9,374 nt of DNA from DHVE2 group archaeon (GCA_026986135.1 JALSPD010000077.1:1-9374), one strand, 5' to 3'. Positions 1-7,230 are shown, counted from the stretch's first letter. Numbers and translations are program-made. The notes: generated by a model not told the origin, from the letters alone.

Positions 1-959
1 GGGGGCAGTGTACCTGGTTTACCAGCCATCCTTCCCAGAAGACCATCATTCTTGGTTATTGTGGGATCAAGCTTTGTGCCTATGCCTACAAGACCCCCAG
101 GCTTAATTTCATCCCAGTAGCGACCTCCTGCCATAAGGGACACTACCTCGGTGTAAATGGGCTGATAATTTATCCTCTTCCCCTCTGGGATATAAAAACC
201 TGGAAGGATCTCAATCTCATCGCCAACCTTTAAGGTCCCCTGAATCAGAGAACCACCAATTACGCCCCCTACCAGGTCTTTTGGCCTAGTTCCAGGCTTA
301 TTTACATCAAAGCTTCTGGCAATATACATCCTTGGCGGCTTGGTAGTATCAAGTTTCGGTGTAGGAATTATCTTCTCTATTGCCTCAATAAGAACATCAA
401 TGTTTGCATCGTGATGGGCACTTACAGGGATAATAGGTGCATTTTCTGCAACAGTGCCTTCCACGAATCTTTTTATTTCCTCGTAGTTCTCCCTTGCCCT
501 CTCGTCAGTAACTATATCTACCTTGTTCTGCACAATTATTATATTTTTAACCCCGATTATATCCAGAGCCATAAGATGCTCAACAGTCTGTGGCTGTGGG
601 CATTTCTGATTTGCAGCTATTACTAACAGGGCACCATTCATTATGGCCGCACCGCTTAGCATGGTAGCCATAAGCGCCTCATGACCAGGAGCATCCACAA
701 AACTTACAACCCTGAGAAGCTCGCTCTCACCCGGGCATTTTTTGGGATTTGAAACGTAACATTCTGGCTCATCCACCCCAACGCACCGATAAAATGCTGC
801 ATCTGCATAACCAAGCTTTATGGTGATCCCTCTTCGCATCTCCTCGCTATGAGTATCAGTCCACTTACCAGTAATGGCCTTGGTCAGAGTGGTCTTACCA
901 TGGTCCACATGACCAACCATTCCGATATTTACCTCAGGCTGTTTTGGCATCGGGGTCAT
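1..959 (-). CDS. eif2g: Translation initiation factor aIF2 subunit gamma (3' end cut off by window edge)
   Basis: This is the GTPase subunit of archaeal initiation factor 2, which carries Met-tRNAi to the small ribosomal subunit. About 319 residues are visible out of a usual length near 410, so the G domain and domain II are present and the C-terminal part lies beyond base 1. Visible motifs are the P-loop GHVDHGKT (residues 16-23), MRRGITIKLG in switch I (41-50), DAPGHE (89-94) and NKVD (145-148). The zinc-knuckle region has only three cysteines (59, 67, 75). A canonical knuckle has four; I recall similar reduced forms in haloarchaea. The start at 959 overlaps the rps6e stop as ATGA, which suggests translational coupling. 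A GGAAGG/GGTGA Shine-Dalgarno lies just upstream. A second ATG at 950 is possible but sits farther from that site. Confidence 0.96.
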   Translation of the reverse strand, partial: MTPMPKQPEVNIGMVGHVDHGKTTLTKAITGKWTDTHSEEMRRGITIKLGYADAAFYRCVGVDEPECYVSNPKKCPGESELLRVVSFVDAPGHEALMATMLSGAAIMNGALLVIAANQKCPQPQTVEHLMALDIIGVKNIIIVQNKVDIVTDERARENYEEIKRFVEGTVAENAPIIPVSAHHDANIDVLIEAIEKIIPTPKLDTTKPPRMYIARSFDVNKPGTRPKDLVGGVIGGSLIQGTLKVGDEIEILPGFYIPEGKRINYQPIYTEVVSLMAGGRYWDEIKPGGLVGIGTKLDPTITKNDGLLGRMAGKPGTLP

Positions 960-1345
960 GCTTCACCTTCCTGGACCGCTTCTTCAATTGGTTTTGGTCC
1001 ATACTGCACAATCTTCATATTTATCTGAACTATATCAGCGGAAATGGTATTGCCTCTAACCATCTTCCTCTTACGCATACCCTTCCGCTTTGGATGAAAA
1101 CCAATACCGCCAGTCAGTAGAAGTTTCTTTCTTCCAGGTCCCTGCAGATTGGGCCTCATTGGAAATCCATCCTTATCGGTACCACCAGTAATCTTGAGTT
1201 TGTAGCCTGGCAGATCAACAAACACACCATCTATTTCCTCACCAATTCTCCTACCTATCAAAGAGTTAGCCTTTGTTCCCGAAATCGCCTTCTGATACGA
1301 CTTTCCCGTCTTTGGATCGTTAATCACCACCTTAAATTCCGCCAT
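956..1345 (-). CDS. rps6e: 30S ribosomal protein S6e
   Basis: A 129-residue archaeal ribosomal protein S6e, a component of the small subunit. It begins MAEFKVVINDPKTGKSYQ and carries the family's typical central blocks: the DLPGYKLKITGGTDKDGFPM region at about residues 44-63, GPGRKKLLL near 69-77, and a basic stretch FHPKRKGMRKRKMVRGNTIS at about 83-102. The length matches the archaeal form. The start is well supported: a strong GGTGATG Shine-Dalgarno lies four bases upstream of ATG, with a TATA element further up at 1381-1390. It is the first gene of a two-gene operon with aIF2 gamma, overlapping it by four bases. This gene pairing is common in euryarchaea. Confidence 0.97.
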   Translation of the reverse strand: MAEFKVVINDPKTGKSYQKAISGTKANSLIGRRIGEEIDGVFVDLPGYKLKITGGTDKDGFPMRPNLQGPGRKKLLLTGGIGFHPKRKGMRKRKMVRGNTISADIVQINMKIVQYGPKPIEEAVQEGEA

Positions 1346-1380
1346 TGAGCATCACCTTCTCCGTGCATAATACCAACTCT

Positions 1381-1390
1381 TATTTTAAAG
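1381..1390 (-). promoter_or_regulatory. TATA box of the rps6e - aIF2 gamma operon
   Basis: On the minus strand this reads CTTTAAAATA, a good archaeal TATA element with an A-rich purine stretch upstream as a possible BRE. A start site about 26 bases downstream (near 1360) would leave a leader of about 15 bases, just enough to hold the GGTGATG Shine-Dalgarno. The element is nearly symmetrical, but nothing convincing is placed for use on the plus strand. Confidence 0.6.
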
Positions 1391-1498
1391 TTTTTGAAAG
1401 GGCATGGATCAAGGGGTATGTACCTGCATTCGTATAGATACGTTAAATCATCCACGCTGTCGGCAGAGGGAATACAAGATGATGTTAATGGGGATTAA

Positions 1499-1507
1499 TT
1501 ATAAATA
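1499..1507 (+). promoter_or_regulatory. TATA box for the EF-hand membrane protein (leaderless start)
   Basis: The element TTATAAATA is centred about 27 bases upstream of the ATG at 1530. That predicts transcription starting at or next to the start codon, so the mRNA would be leaderless. This decides the start of the gene: an in-frame ATG at 1404 would lie upstream of the promoter, and the 42 extra residues it adds are cysteine-rich and do not look like a conserved domain. Confidence 0.65.
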
Positions 1508-1529
1508 CCACGATCCACTAATCATCAGT

Positions 1530-2897
1530 ATGCTCTCCCGTACTCTTCCTGCCCTGATCCTTGTTTTGCTCCTGGCAGGTGGAGCGTTTGGATCTGTCAA
1601 AACGACCACATATGTAGAATACGTTGAGATTTGGGAAAATTACTATGGTGGCAGGATCATATGGCAGTTCAGCGGTGAGCATGCAAAAGAACTGAGAGAC
1701 GCTCTCAGAAAAAACTATGATTTCAATCATGACGGCACACTACAAATGGCAGAGGTGGTGCAATACATAAAATCAATAAAAAATGTGCTGCTAAATCAGC
1801 ACATAGGCACAGTTATAGTAAAAGATGCTGTACCCCTTCATGATTGGTATGAGGGCGGCAAATCTCTTGATGAAGGGGATGTTGAGGGACTTATAGGAAA
1901 TCTAACCTCCCTGGAAGAAATAACGATAAAAATGAGGTTCTCTGGGGATCCAGATGACCATGGAAGTATGAACAGCATAAACATTTCAAAGGCACCCCTG
2001 GCAGCAGCCCTTAATGTATCCCTTGCAAACTGCAGCATTCCTGCGGATACCATAGAAAGAGAACACACGGAGATAGGCCTGACACTCTCATCCTATGAAA
2101 GGGTACCTGGAGCCATTCTTCTTAGGCTTGTGGTGGGTGCATACTATCATTACTCCGGGCATGTTCCAAAAAATGAGGATATAACCAAGGTGGATTTCTC
2201 TCTCTGGGATAGTCCGCTGGTGCTATTCATAATACTTATGATCTCTGCAAGGGTTGCTGCAACCATTGAGAGAAGGAACTACGATATCAACATAAACAAA
2301 GGCTCAACATTCGGAAGACGTAAAAAGGTAAGTATGCTCAATCTGGTGCTAAAGATAATCCTTGGTATCCTGTACGTGCTCGCTGTCTTCTTTGTCGTTG
2401 AAATCACAGGATTTATCTTCCTTATAATTTGTGTTGGGTATGTGATAACAATCGCTGTGGTATCCCACAAGGTTTACTCTTCAAAGATACCTTCAATTCG
2501 CAGAGGTATATTGATGGTTGAGGACGTCTTCCTTCTCTCCAAATCTGGAAAAATGATAAGCCATGAAACCAGAAGATTGAAGCCTGAAGTGGATGAAGAT
2601 ATAATATCAGGCATGCTTGTGGCAATACAGGAATTCGTAAGGGAATCCTTCAAGGATGAAGGCGAAGTGGAACTCAAAAAGATAGAATTTGGAGACAAGA
2701 AGATCTACATTGAAAGAGGTAAATACCTAATTCTGGCAGCAGTAATGCGTGGTGAAATTGACAGATATGTGGAACACCGAATAAAGGAAACCCTGGAACA
2801 TATTGAAAAAGCCTACGCAGATCTTCTTCCAAACTGGAATGGCGAGGTGGAGAAATTCAGAGGAGTACGTGAAATGCTTAGAAAAATCTGGGAGTGA
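1530..2897 (+). CDS. Membrane protein with extracytoplasmic EF-hand and conserved cytosolic C-terminal domain
   Basis: A 455-residue protein; no named gene is recognised. Residues 1-21 form a signal peptide. Residues 22-228 are predicted to face outside and contain a perfect 12-residue EF-hand calcium loop, DFNHDGTLQMAE (64-75), plus four N-glycosylation sequons (N124, N151, N162, N167). Membrane helices follow at about 229-246, 268-290 and 292-312. The loop at 247-267 is strongly basic, which places it in the cytosol and the C-terminal tail (313-455) in the cytosol too. That tail (GILMVEDVFLLSKSGKMI, then DEDIISGMLVAIQEFV, then FGDKKIYIERGKYLILAAV) recalls a module seen in other euryarchaeal membrane proteins. 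Its strand-helix-strand pattern suggests a roadblock- or longin-like fold, which is inference. It lies directly upstream of the 7TM-DUF835 gene on the same strand. A calcium-responsive envelope sensor is possible but unproven. The start is set by the TATA box at 1499-1507. Confidence 0.85.
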   Translation: MLSRTLPALILVLLLAGGAFGSVKTTTYVEYVEIWENYYGGRIIWQFSGEHAKELRDALRKNYDFNHDGTLQMAEVVQYIKSIKNVLLNQHIGTVIVKDAVPLHDWYEGGKSLDEGDVEGLIGNLTSLEEITIKMRFSGDPDDHGSMNSINISKAPLAAALNVSLANCSIPADTIEREHTEIGLTLSSYERVPGAILLRLVVGAYYHYSGHVPKNEDITKVDFSLWDSPLVLFIILMISARVAATIERRNYDININKGSTFGRRKKVSMLNLVLKIILGILYVLAVFFVVEITGFIFLIICVGYVITIAVVSHKVYSSKIPSIRRGILMVEDVFLLSKSGKMISHETRRLKPEVDEDIISGMLVAIQEFVRESFKDEGEVELKKIEFGDKKIYIERGKYLILAAVMRGEIDRYVEHRIKETLEHIEKAYADLLPNWNGEVEKFRGVREMLRKIWE

Positions 2898-2909
2898 GCA
2901 AAATAGCAA

Positions 2910-2920
2910 ATATTTAATAT
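2910..2920 (+). promoter_or_regulatory. TATA box for the 7TM-DUF835 gene
   Basis: The sequence ATATTTAATAT predicts a transcription start near 2941, giving a leader of only about seven bases before the ATG at 2948. It supports 2948 as the real start, instead of the in-frame-looking start inside the upstream gene at 2803. No Shine-Dalgarno is visible. A second AT-rich run at 2926-2935 is too close to the ATG to serve. Confidence 0.5.
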
Positions 2921-2947
2921 GTGGTTTTTATTTATCCCCTGATCACT

Positions 2948-4104
2948 ATGTGGGCGCCGTTTGCATTCTGGCTTTCATTGTTGAGCAGTGCAATGATGGC
3001 AGTGCTGCTGGTAATGGTTGTGAGAGGGACATAAGAAAGCCCGGTAACCTAGGTGCGTTTATGCTGTTTCTAACGACATTCATCTGGAACATTGGAGAAC
3101 TCATTGAAAGACTGGCAGGTCCACCCCCTGCCGAGGAATGGCTTGCATATCTGGGTGCATATGTGCTATGTCTTGGATTCTTCTTCACCCCAGCAGCCCT
3201 TGTGCATTTCACCATAGATTACCCATTCAGATTCACAACATTCAGAAGGAATCCGAAGATAAGGATGGCCGTCCTTGGGATGGTTTACATCGTATCCCTT
3301 ATAGGAGTAATAATGATACCTCTCAACTCACAGCTTGGAAACATAGTCCTGCACATGGAACCATATAAGGTATTCGGAATTACCCTCTGGGGCATAAAAT
3401 CCGGGCCTGTACATGCGATATTCTCTGTTTGGACCCTCACAGCTGCGCTGATATTCATGTTCGGCATGTTCATTAAACTCAAAGGTCTCACTATGGACAT
3501 CCTGAAAAATCAGATTTTTATCACTCTTACGGGATTCTTCATAATGTTTGTGATTATTGTGGTAACAACTTTCGTTCCTATGGTAATCACCCACATTGAT
3601 ATGTATCCCTTAACAACACTGGCATTCACCCTCTTCGGCATAACCATCCTTTACACCATAAGAAGGTACAGAATGTTCTTAGTGGTGCCACAGGTGGAAG
3701 AGAAGGAAGAGGGCTTTACGGAAGAGGTCCCTGATGAAGGAGTGCATGAGATGGGCAAAGAAGAGGCGTACAACAAATTCATCCGTCTGGCGAAGTCAGG
3801 AGAAACCTGCCTTGGATTCATAACCTACGATATAGACAAATTCAGAGAAAAACACAACCTGACCAAGACTGCAATATTTCAGATATCAAAGACCCCTGGA
3901 AAAGATCACCTCAATCCAGAGATTCCAGAACATCTTGAGATGATCTCATTCATAATAACATCATTCCTGGAGCAGGTATATAAGCCAATCATACTGATAG
4001 ATCTCTCAGCGGACTGGCTCAAGGAAGAGACGAAAAAGAAAATTGCCGAAAATATAAGGGATATAGCAAAAGAATATGGCGGAGTACACATTCTTATTAA
4101 CTAA
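2948..4104 (+). CDS. 7TM sensor-like membrane protein with C-terminal DUF835, apparently frameshifted near 3026-3031
   Basis: Read from ATG 2948, the first 28 codons (MWAPFAFWLSLLSSAMM onward to VVRGT) make a plausible first membrane helix, then hit TAA at 3032. The rest of the protein continues in the -1 frame, from about RKPGNLGAFMLFLTTF. Adding one base at the GGG run (3026-3028) would join them as VVRGDIRKPGN, giving about 385 residues. Six further helices follow, making seven in all, as in the N-terminal 7TM region found on archaeal histidine kinases. An acidic linker (near 3694-3750) leads to a DUF835 domain (about 3751-4101: YNKFIRLAKSGETCLGF, then KPIILIDLSADWL). There is no kinase domain. 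DUF835 is abundant in Thermoplasmatota but its biochemical role is unknown to me. The frame-1 reading upstream of 3010 is not hydrophobic and overlaps the previous gene, so it is unlikely to be real. Confidence 0.7.
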
Positions 4105-4119
4105 TCCCCGCACACTTTG

Positions 4120-4156
4120 GAAAATTTTTTAGATTTTTAAAATTTATTTTTGGATT
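4120..4156 (+). terminator. T-rich terminator region after the 7TM-DUF835 gene
   Basis: Three oligo-T runs (six, five and five Ts) follow the stop codon within about 50 bases, without a strong hairpin. This is the usual form of an archaeal intrinsic terminator. The same stretch has shorter T runs on the minus strand, so it could also end the tRNA-Ala transcript arriving from the right. Confidence 0.55.
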
Positions 4157-4231
<75 letters not shown>

Positions 4232-4250
4232 TTGGTTCGGGTAATCCTCA

Positions 4251-5627
4251 TCACGCATTTAAATTTTTCCGCATGTACCCAATTTTCCCATCAACCATGG
4301 TAAGGAGAATTCCTCTTTCATCAAGTGCCACGAGATCTGCAATGTATCCCTCCTTAATCTTTCCAAGTAATGGATGCATATAGGTAGCACCACGGGTATA
4401 TGCTCCAACTGCTTCACTATAGGAGATCCTCTGCATAGGATACTCACTCCCCACGGCCATCTTTATTCCGAACATCGGATCCATAGGCATACAGTCTGAA
4501 CCGAAAAGGAGTATCATTTTAGAATCCAGTATCCTGCGATAGGGGTTGTTAGTAAAAAGCACCTCGCTTCCAAGACGCATTTGATAAAGTCCCCCTTCCT
4601 TGGCCCATTTAAGAAAATTAGGTTGCATTGAAACCTCCAGGCCTTCTAACATATGCTCCTCATAGGGTAATTCATAATGCTCAATTCTGTTCATATGAAG
4701 CCTTCCAGCGAGAGAATAAGCACCTATTACCTCTTCTATGGCAAGATCACCAATAGCATGAGTAAATACCCGTACCCCATGGGAGTTAGCCTCCCTCACA
4801 ATGGAAAAAAGCTTGGATCTGTTTATCATCGGTTTAACTGTTTTTCCGTCCAAGTATCTAGTTGCGGCTGTTTTGGCACCTATAGAACCATCCGCAAATA
4901 GTTTTAAAGCACCTATCCTCAGGAAGGGATCACCAAAGCCAGAGTAGAGCCCAAGTTCACGGATAAAACGATAAGAATCCATGTAAAAATTTGCGTAAAT
5001 TCTCACCTTCAATTCACCTTTACTTCTCATCAGAAAATATTTTTTAAAAGTATCTGGAGATGCAAAATCATGAACGCAAGTTATTCCCTTTGAAAGGGCA
5101 TAATTTTGAGCATATTCAAAATCCAGAGTTTTGAAAACTCCAAGAAGATCCGAAAGCTTTGATATATCCTTCTCCCTCACAAAACCTTGATCATCGCCGA
5201 TTCCGAATTTCCGAATGATTGCTGAGTTAACCGCCGCTATGTGACCATCCTCACGAATTAGGAAAACAGGCACATTATCGCATACTGCATCAAGTTCGTC
5301 TCGTGTGAGATACTCTTTTCTATCCCAAAAGCTTTCGTCCCACCCACGACCCACAATAACTTCCCTTTTTCCACATTCTGAAGATATTAAACCTAAAATT
5401 TCATCCCTTGTTAAACCTGTGAGATCCAGAGTGCCATGCATAAGGGCAACGTTGGAGAGGTGTGTATGAGAATCGCAGAATCCAGGATGGAGTTCAGCCT
5501 CTTTCATATCTATCCGTTGGGTAGCATCAGGCAGGGATCCGTATCCCACCTTTTCAATTCGGTTTCCCCTTATAAGAACATAACCAGCCTCACCATTGAT
5601 ACGAACATTGTAAAGGAGAAGGCTCAT
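4251..5627 (-). CDS. YtcJ-like amidohydrolase (Amidohydro_3 family)
   Basis: A 458-residue predicted metal-dependent hydrolase of the amidohydrolase superfamily, related to YtcJ and N-substituted formamide deformylase. It has a small N-terminal beta domain, then a TIM barrel. Likely metal and catalytic residues are the HxH of GFCDSHTHL (His54, His56), the lysine of GALKLFADGS (Lys242), the histidine of THAIGD (His290), the histidine of RIEHYE (His317) and the aspartate of FGSDCMPMDP (Asp378). The C-terminus (IKEGYIADLVALDERGIL) returns to the beta domain, as in the family. The substrate cannot be told from sequence. I prefer ATG 5627 to the TTG at 5633, because a TATA-like element at 5651-5660 would place transcription right at 5627. 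It is convergent with the 7TM gene and has no obvious metabolic partner nearby. Confidence 0.9.
   Translation of the reverse strand: MSLLLYNVRINGEAGYVLIRGNRIEKVGYGSLPDATQRIDMKEAELHPGFCDSHTHLSNVALMHGTLDLTGLTRDEILGLISSECGKREVIVGRGWDESFWDRKEYLTRDELDAVCDNVPVFLIREDGHIAAVNSAIIRKFGIGDDQGFVREKDISKLSDLLGVFKTLDFEYAQNYALSKGITCVHDFASPDTFKKYFLMRSKGELKVRIYANFYMDSYRFIRELGLYSGFGDPFLRIGALKLFADGSIGAKTAATRYLDGKTVKPMINRSKLFSIVREANSHGVRVFTHAIGDLAIEEVIGAYSLAGRLHMNRIEHYELPYEEHMLEGLEVSMQPNFLKWAKEGGLYQMRLGSEVLFTNNPYRRILDSKMILLFGSDCMPMDPMFGIKMAVGSEYPMQRISYSEAVGAYTRGATYMHPLLGKIKEGYIADLVALDERGILLTMVDGKIGYMRKNLNA
4257..4266 (-). promoter_or_regulatory. TATA box for tRNA-Ala, inside the 3' end of the amidohydrolase gene
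   Basis: On the minus strand this reads AAATTTAAAT, centred about 30 bases upstream of the tRNA 5' end, so transcription should start a few bases before the mature end. It overlaps the last sense codons of the amidohydrolase (Lys-Asn-Leu-Asn), whose stop is at 4251-4253. Confidence 0.6.
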
Positions 5628-5650
5628 ACCCAAGGTAAAATTTTAAAAAA

Positions 5651-5660
5651 CTAAAAAATT
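5651..5660 (-). promoter_or_regulatory. Probable TATA element of the amidohydrolase gene
   Basis: On the minus strand this reads AATTTTTTAG, about 28 bases from ATG 5627, consistent with a leaderless mRNA. A better match to the TATA consensus (TTTTAAAA) lies at 5641-5648 but is too close to the start codon to work with this ATG, so the exact element is uncertain. Confidence 0.35.
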
Positions 5661-5759
5661 TCGGATAGTGGTTCAATTTATGAAATGAGTCTTTACCCTG
5701 TTTTTACCCTGGAGAGATTCAGAGAAAACATAACGGGAAACTGAGAGGAAAAACAAAAA

Positions 5760-5769
5760 CATTTATTAT
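5760..5769 (+). promoter_or_regulatory. TATA box for tRNA-Pro
   Basis: The element CATTTATTAT, preceded by a purine-rich AAACAAAAA stretch that could be a BRE, predicts transcription starting near 5791. This would leave a 5' leader of about 15 bases for RNase P to remove before the mature tRNA end at 5806. Confidence 0.5.
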
Positions 5770-5805
5770 GGTGTTTTCCATCAGGCATTGTGGGATGCCC
5801 GTGCT

Positions 5806-5878
5806 GGGGCCGTAGGGTAGCTTGGCATCCTACCACCCTGGGGCGGTGGCGACCCGAGTTCAAATCTCGGCGGCCCCA
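5806..5878 (+). tRNA. tRNA-Pro (anticodon GGG)
   Basis: A 73-base tRNA: acceptor GGGGCCG with CGGCCCC and discriminator A; D arm GGGT/TCCT (with one G-U pair and a U-U mismatch, so a short stem); anticodon stem CCACC/GGTGG around loop CTGGGGC; T stem CCGAG/CTCGG around TTCAAAT. The anticodon GGG reads CCC. There is no intron and no encoded CCA. It lies 87 bases upstream of rpl10e on the same strand. No T-run terminator is seen between them, so some read-through into rpl10e is possible, although rpl10e has its own TATA box. Confidence 0.96.
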
Positions 5879-5924
5879 CTTACCAGAATTATCTCCAAGC
5901 AACCTCCAATCGTTCCTTGCAAAA

Positions 5925-5933
5925 ATATAAATA
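5925..5933 (+). promoter_or_regulatory. TATA box for rpl10e
   Basis: The element ATATAAATA, preceded by a run of As, predicts a start near 5953-5957. This leaves a leader of about ten bases that is little more than the GGTGAG Shine-Dalgarno (5955-5960), five bases before the ATG. Confidence 0.6.
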
Positions 5934-5965
5934 CCTAATCCCAATCTCCATTCTGGTGAGTTTAA

Positions 5966-6487
5966 ATGGTGCGTAAGCCGGGAAGGATGTATCGCAATAT
6001 TGATGGTCCCGCTTATACCCGTCGCGAGTACATAGGGGGAGTTCCAAATCCCAAGATTGTGCATTTTGAGATGGGAAATGTAAAAGCTAAGGATCAGTTC
6101 CCCGTGGAGCTGAGTCTTGTTGTAGATGAGGATTGTCAGATAAGGCATAATGCGCTGGAATCAGCCCGTATAATCGCAAACAAATACCTGAACAAGGTGG
6201 GCTCTGCAAATTATTTCCTGTGGATACGCGTATATCCACACCATGTGCTCAGGGAGCATAAGATGGCCACAGGTGCCGGTGCAGACCGTATATCATCGGG
6301 AATGAGCAAGGCCTTCGGTAAGCCTGTGGGGACGGCTGCAAGGGTAAAGAGAGGGCAGATTGTAATGTCTGCTAGGGTTAACCCCCAGAATGTGGAAAAA
6401 GCAAAAATTGCGCTCAGAGAGGCATCCTACAAGCTTCCAAGCCCCTGCAGGATTGTGATTACCAGGGGAGCAGAGCTTGTTAAATAA
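5966..6487 (+). CDS. rpl10e: 50S ribosomal protein L10e (uL16 family)
   Basis: A 173-residue archaeal L10e, the counterpart of bacterial L16, which sits near the peptidyl-transferase and tRNA-binding region of the large subunit. It starts MVRKPGRMYRNIDGPAYTRR and contains the family blocks FEMGNVKAKDQFP (about 31-43), WIRVYPHHVLREHKMATGAG (about 86-105), DRISSGMSKAFGKPVGTAAR (about 107-126) and the GQIVMSARVNP stretch. Length is typical. The start is fixed by GGTGAG five bases upstream and the usual MVRKPGRMYR beginning. Its stop lies nine bases from the stop of the convergent TrmB-like gene. The only T run that could end its transcript (6501-6505) falls inside that gene. Confidence 0.97.
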   Translation: MVRKPGRMYRNIDGPAYTRREYIGGVPNPKIVHFEMGNVKAKDQFPVELSLVVDEDCQIRHNALESARIIANKYLNKVGSANYFLWIRVYPHHVLREHKMATGAGADRISSGMSKAFGKPVGTAARVKRGQIVMSARVNPQNVEKAKIALREASYKLPSPCRIVITRGAELVK

Positions 6488-6496
6488 ATTATTGTT

Positions 6497-7213
6497 TCAC
6501 TTTTTACCATTTCCAATCATTATGCGTATGAAATGGGTTAGATGCTGTGCGAGTGCAGGGTTATCTGTGTACCCGCATGCGTTGAGTTCTGGCGAAGCGA
6601 GTAGCGCTCGTTTATTATCGCTCACCACATCAGTCGCGATTAGCCCCTCTCTTCTGTGAATCTCCGCTTCCTTAGGCACCTTCTGACTTGGTCCTGTAAT
6701 GATAACCACCCGCACCCCACGATTAAGCGCCTGCTCAATATTCTTAATCAGCTTCTTCCTTATCTCTGAGAAAACTGGCGTGGATATTATGAGTTCATTT
6801 TCGGAGAGGTCAATGATCTCTGCCATCTTCCTCATCACCCTCTCCTTTCCGTAGATTGTATAAACCAACTGGGGCTCCCCCTTCTCCATCAAAAACTCCT
6901 GTACAAATTCAAGTTTGTCAAAGAGCTCTTCAACCTCTCCTATAATTCTGTCCCTTATTTTTCTCAAATTTTCCGGCTTGTATATCTTGGGCCTGCCCTC
7001 GGAGGATGTCACAAAGCCCTTACTCTCAAGGGATTCCAGAACCCTGTAAGATGATGTTCTCGGTATCTTTGCGGTCTCAGCCACAACCTCCGCTGAGCCA
7101 ACACCCAAAACAACAAGGGCAAGAAAAGCACGGGCCTCATACATTGTGAGCCCAACCTTTTGAAGGGATTCAATCATATTCCTGTACTCTTCAAATGCCT
7201 CTTCAATATCCAT
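6497..7213 (-). CDS. TrmB-family transcriptional regulator
   Basis: A 238-residue predicted DNA-binding regulator. Residues about 12-78 form a winged-helix domain of TrmB type (GLTMYEARAFLALVVLG, then AKIPRTSSYRVLESLESKGF, then RPKIYKP). A charged helical linker follows at about 82-112. The C-terminal domain (115-235) has the phospholipase-D-like fold used by short TrmB proteins (GKERVMRKMAEIIDLSENEL, then QALNRGVRVVIITG, then ALLASPELNACGYTDNP), without an HKD catalytic motif, so a regulatory role is likely. Family members respond to sugars or other metabolites; the ligand here is unknown. The start at 7213 is chosen because a TATA element about 24 bases upstream predicts a leaderless mRNA. 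A GTG at 7228 would add only five residues. It is divergent from the phosphoesterase gene and lies close to the archaellum genes. Confidence 0.9.
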   Translation of the reverse strand: MDIEEAFEEYRNMIESLQKVGLTMYEARAFLALVVLGVGSAEVVAETAKIPRTSSYRVLESLESKGFVTSSEGRPKIYKPENLRKIRDRIIGEVEELFDKLEFVQEFLMEKGEPQLVYTIYGKERVMRKMAEIIDLSENELIISTPVFSEIRKKLIKNIEQALNRGVRVVIITGPSQKVPKEAEIHRREGLIATDVVSDNKRALLASPELNACGYTDNPALAQHLTHFIRIMIGNGKK

Positions 7214-7230
7214 GGTGAGGGATTGCACTT

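Noticed and set aside
723..800. aIF2 gamma zinc knuckle with three cysteines instead of four
   Set aside because: Similar reduced cysteine patterns occur, as I recall, in haloarchaeal aIF2 gamma, so this looks like ordinary family variation.
1404..1529. N-terminal extension of the EF-hand protein from ATG 1404 (42 extra residues)
   Set aside because: The TATA box at 1499-1507 and a normal signal peptide beginning at 1530 indicate a leaderless start at 1530; the extension does not look like a domain.
2803..2947. Long in-frame N-terminus of the DUF835 protein starting inside the upstream gene
   Set aside because: It overlaps a well-supported gene by 95 bases, has no hydrophobic pattern, and lies mostly upstream of the likely promoter at 2910-2920.
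5693..6148. Minus-strand 151-codon frame across tRNA-Pro and rpl10e
   Set aside because: It runs through the tRNA and antisense to a certain ribosomal protein gene, with no promoter or recognisable domain.
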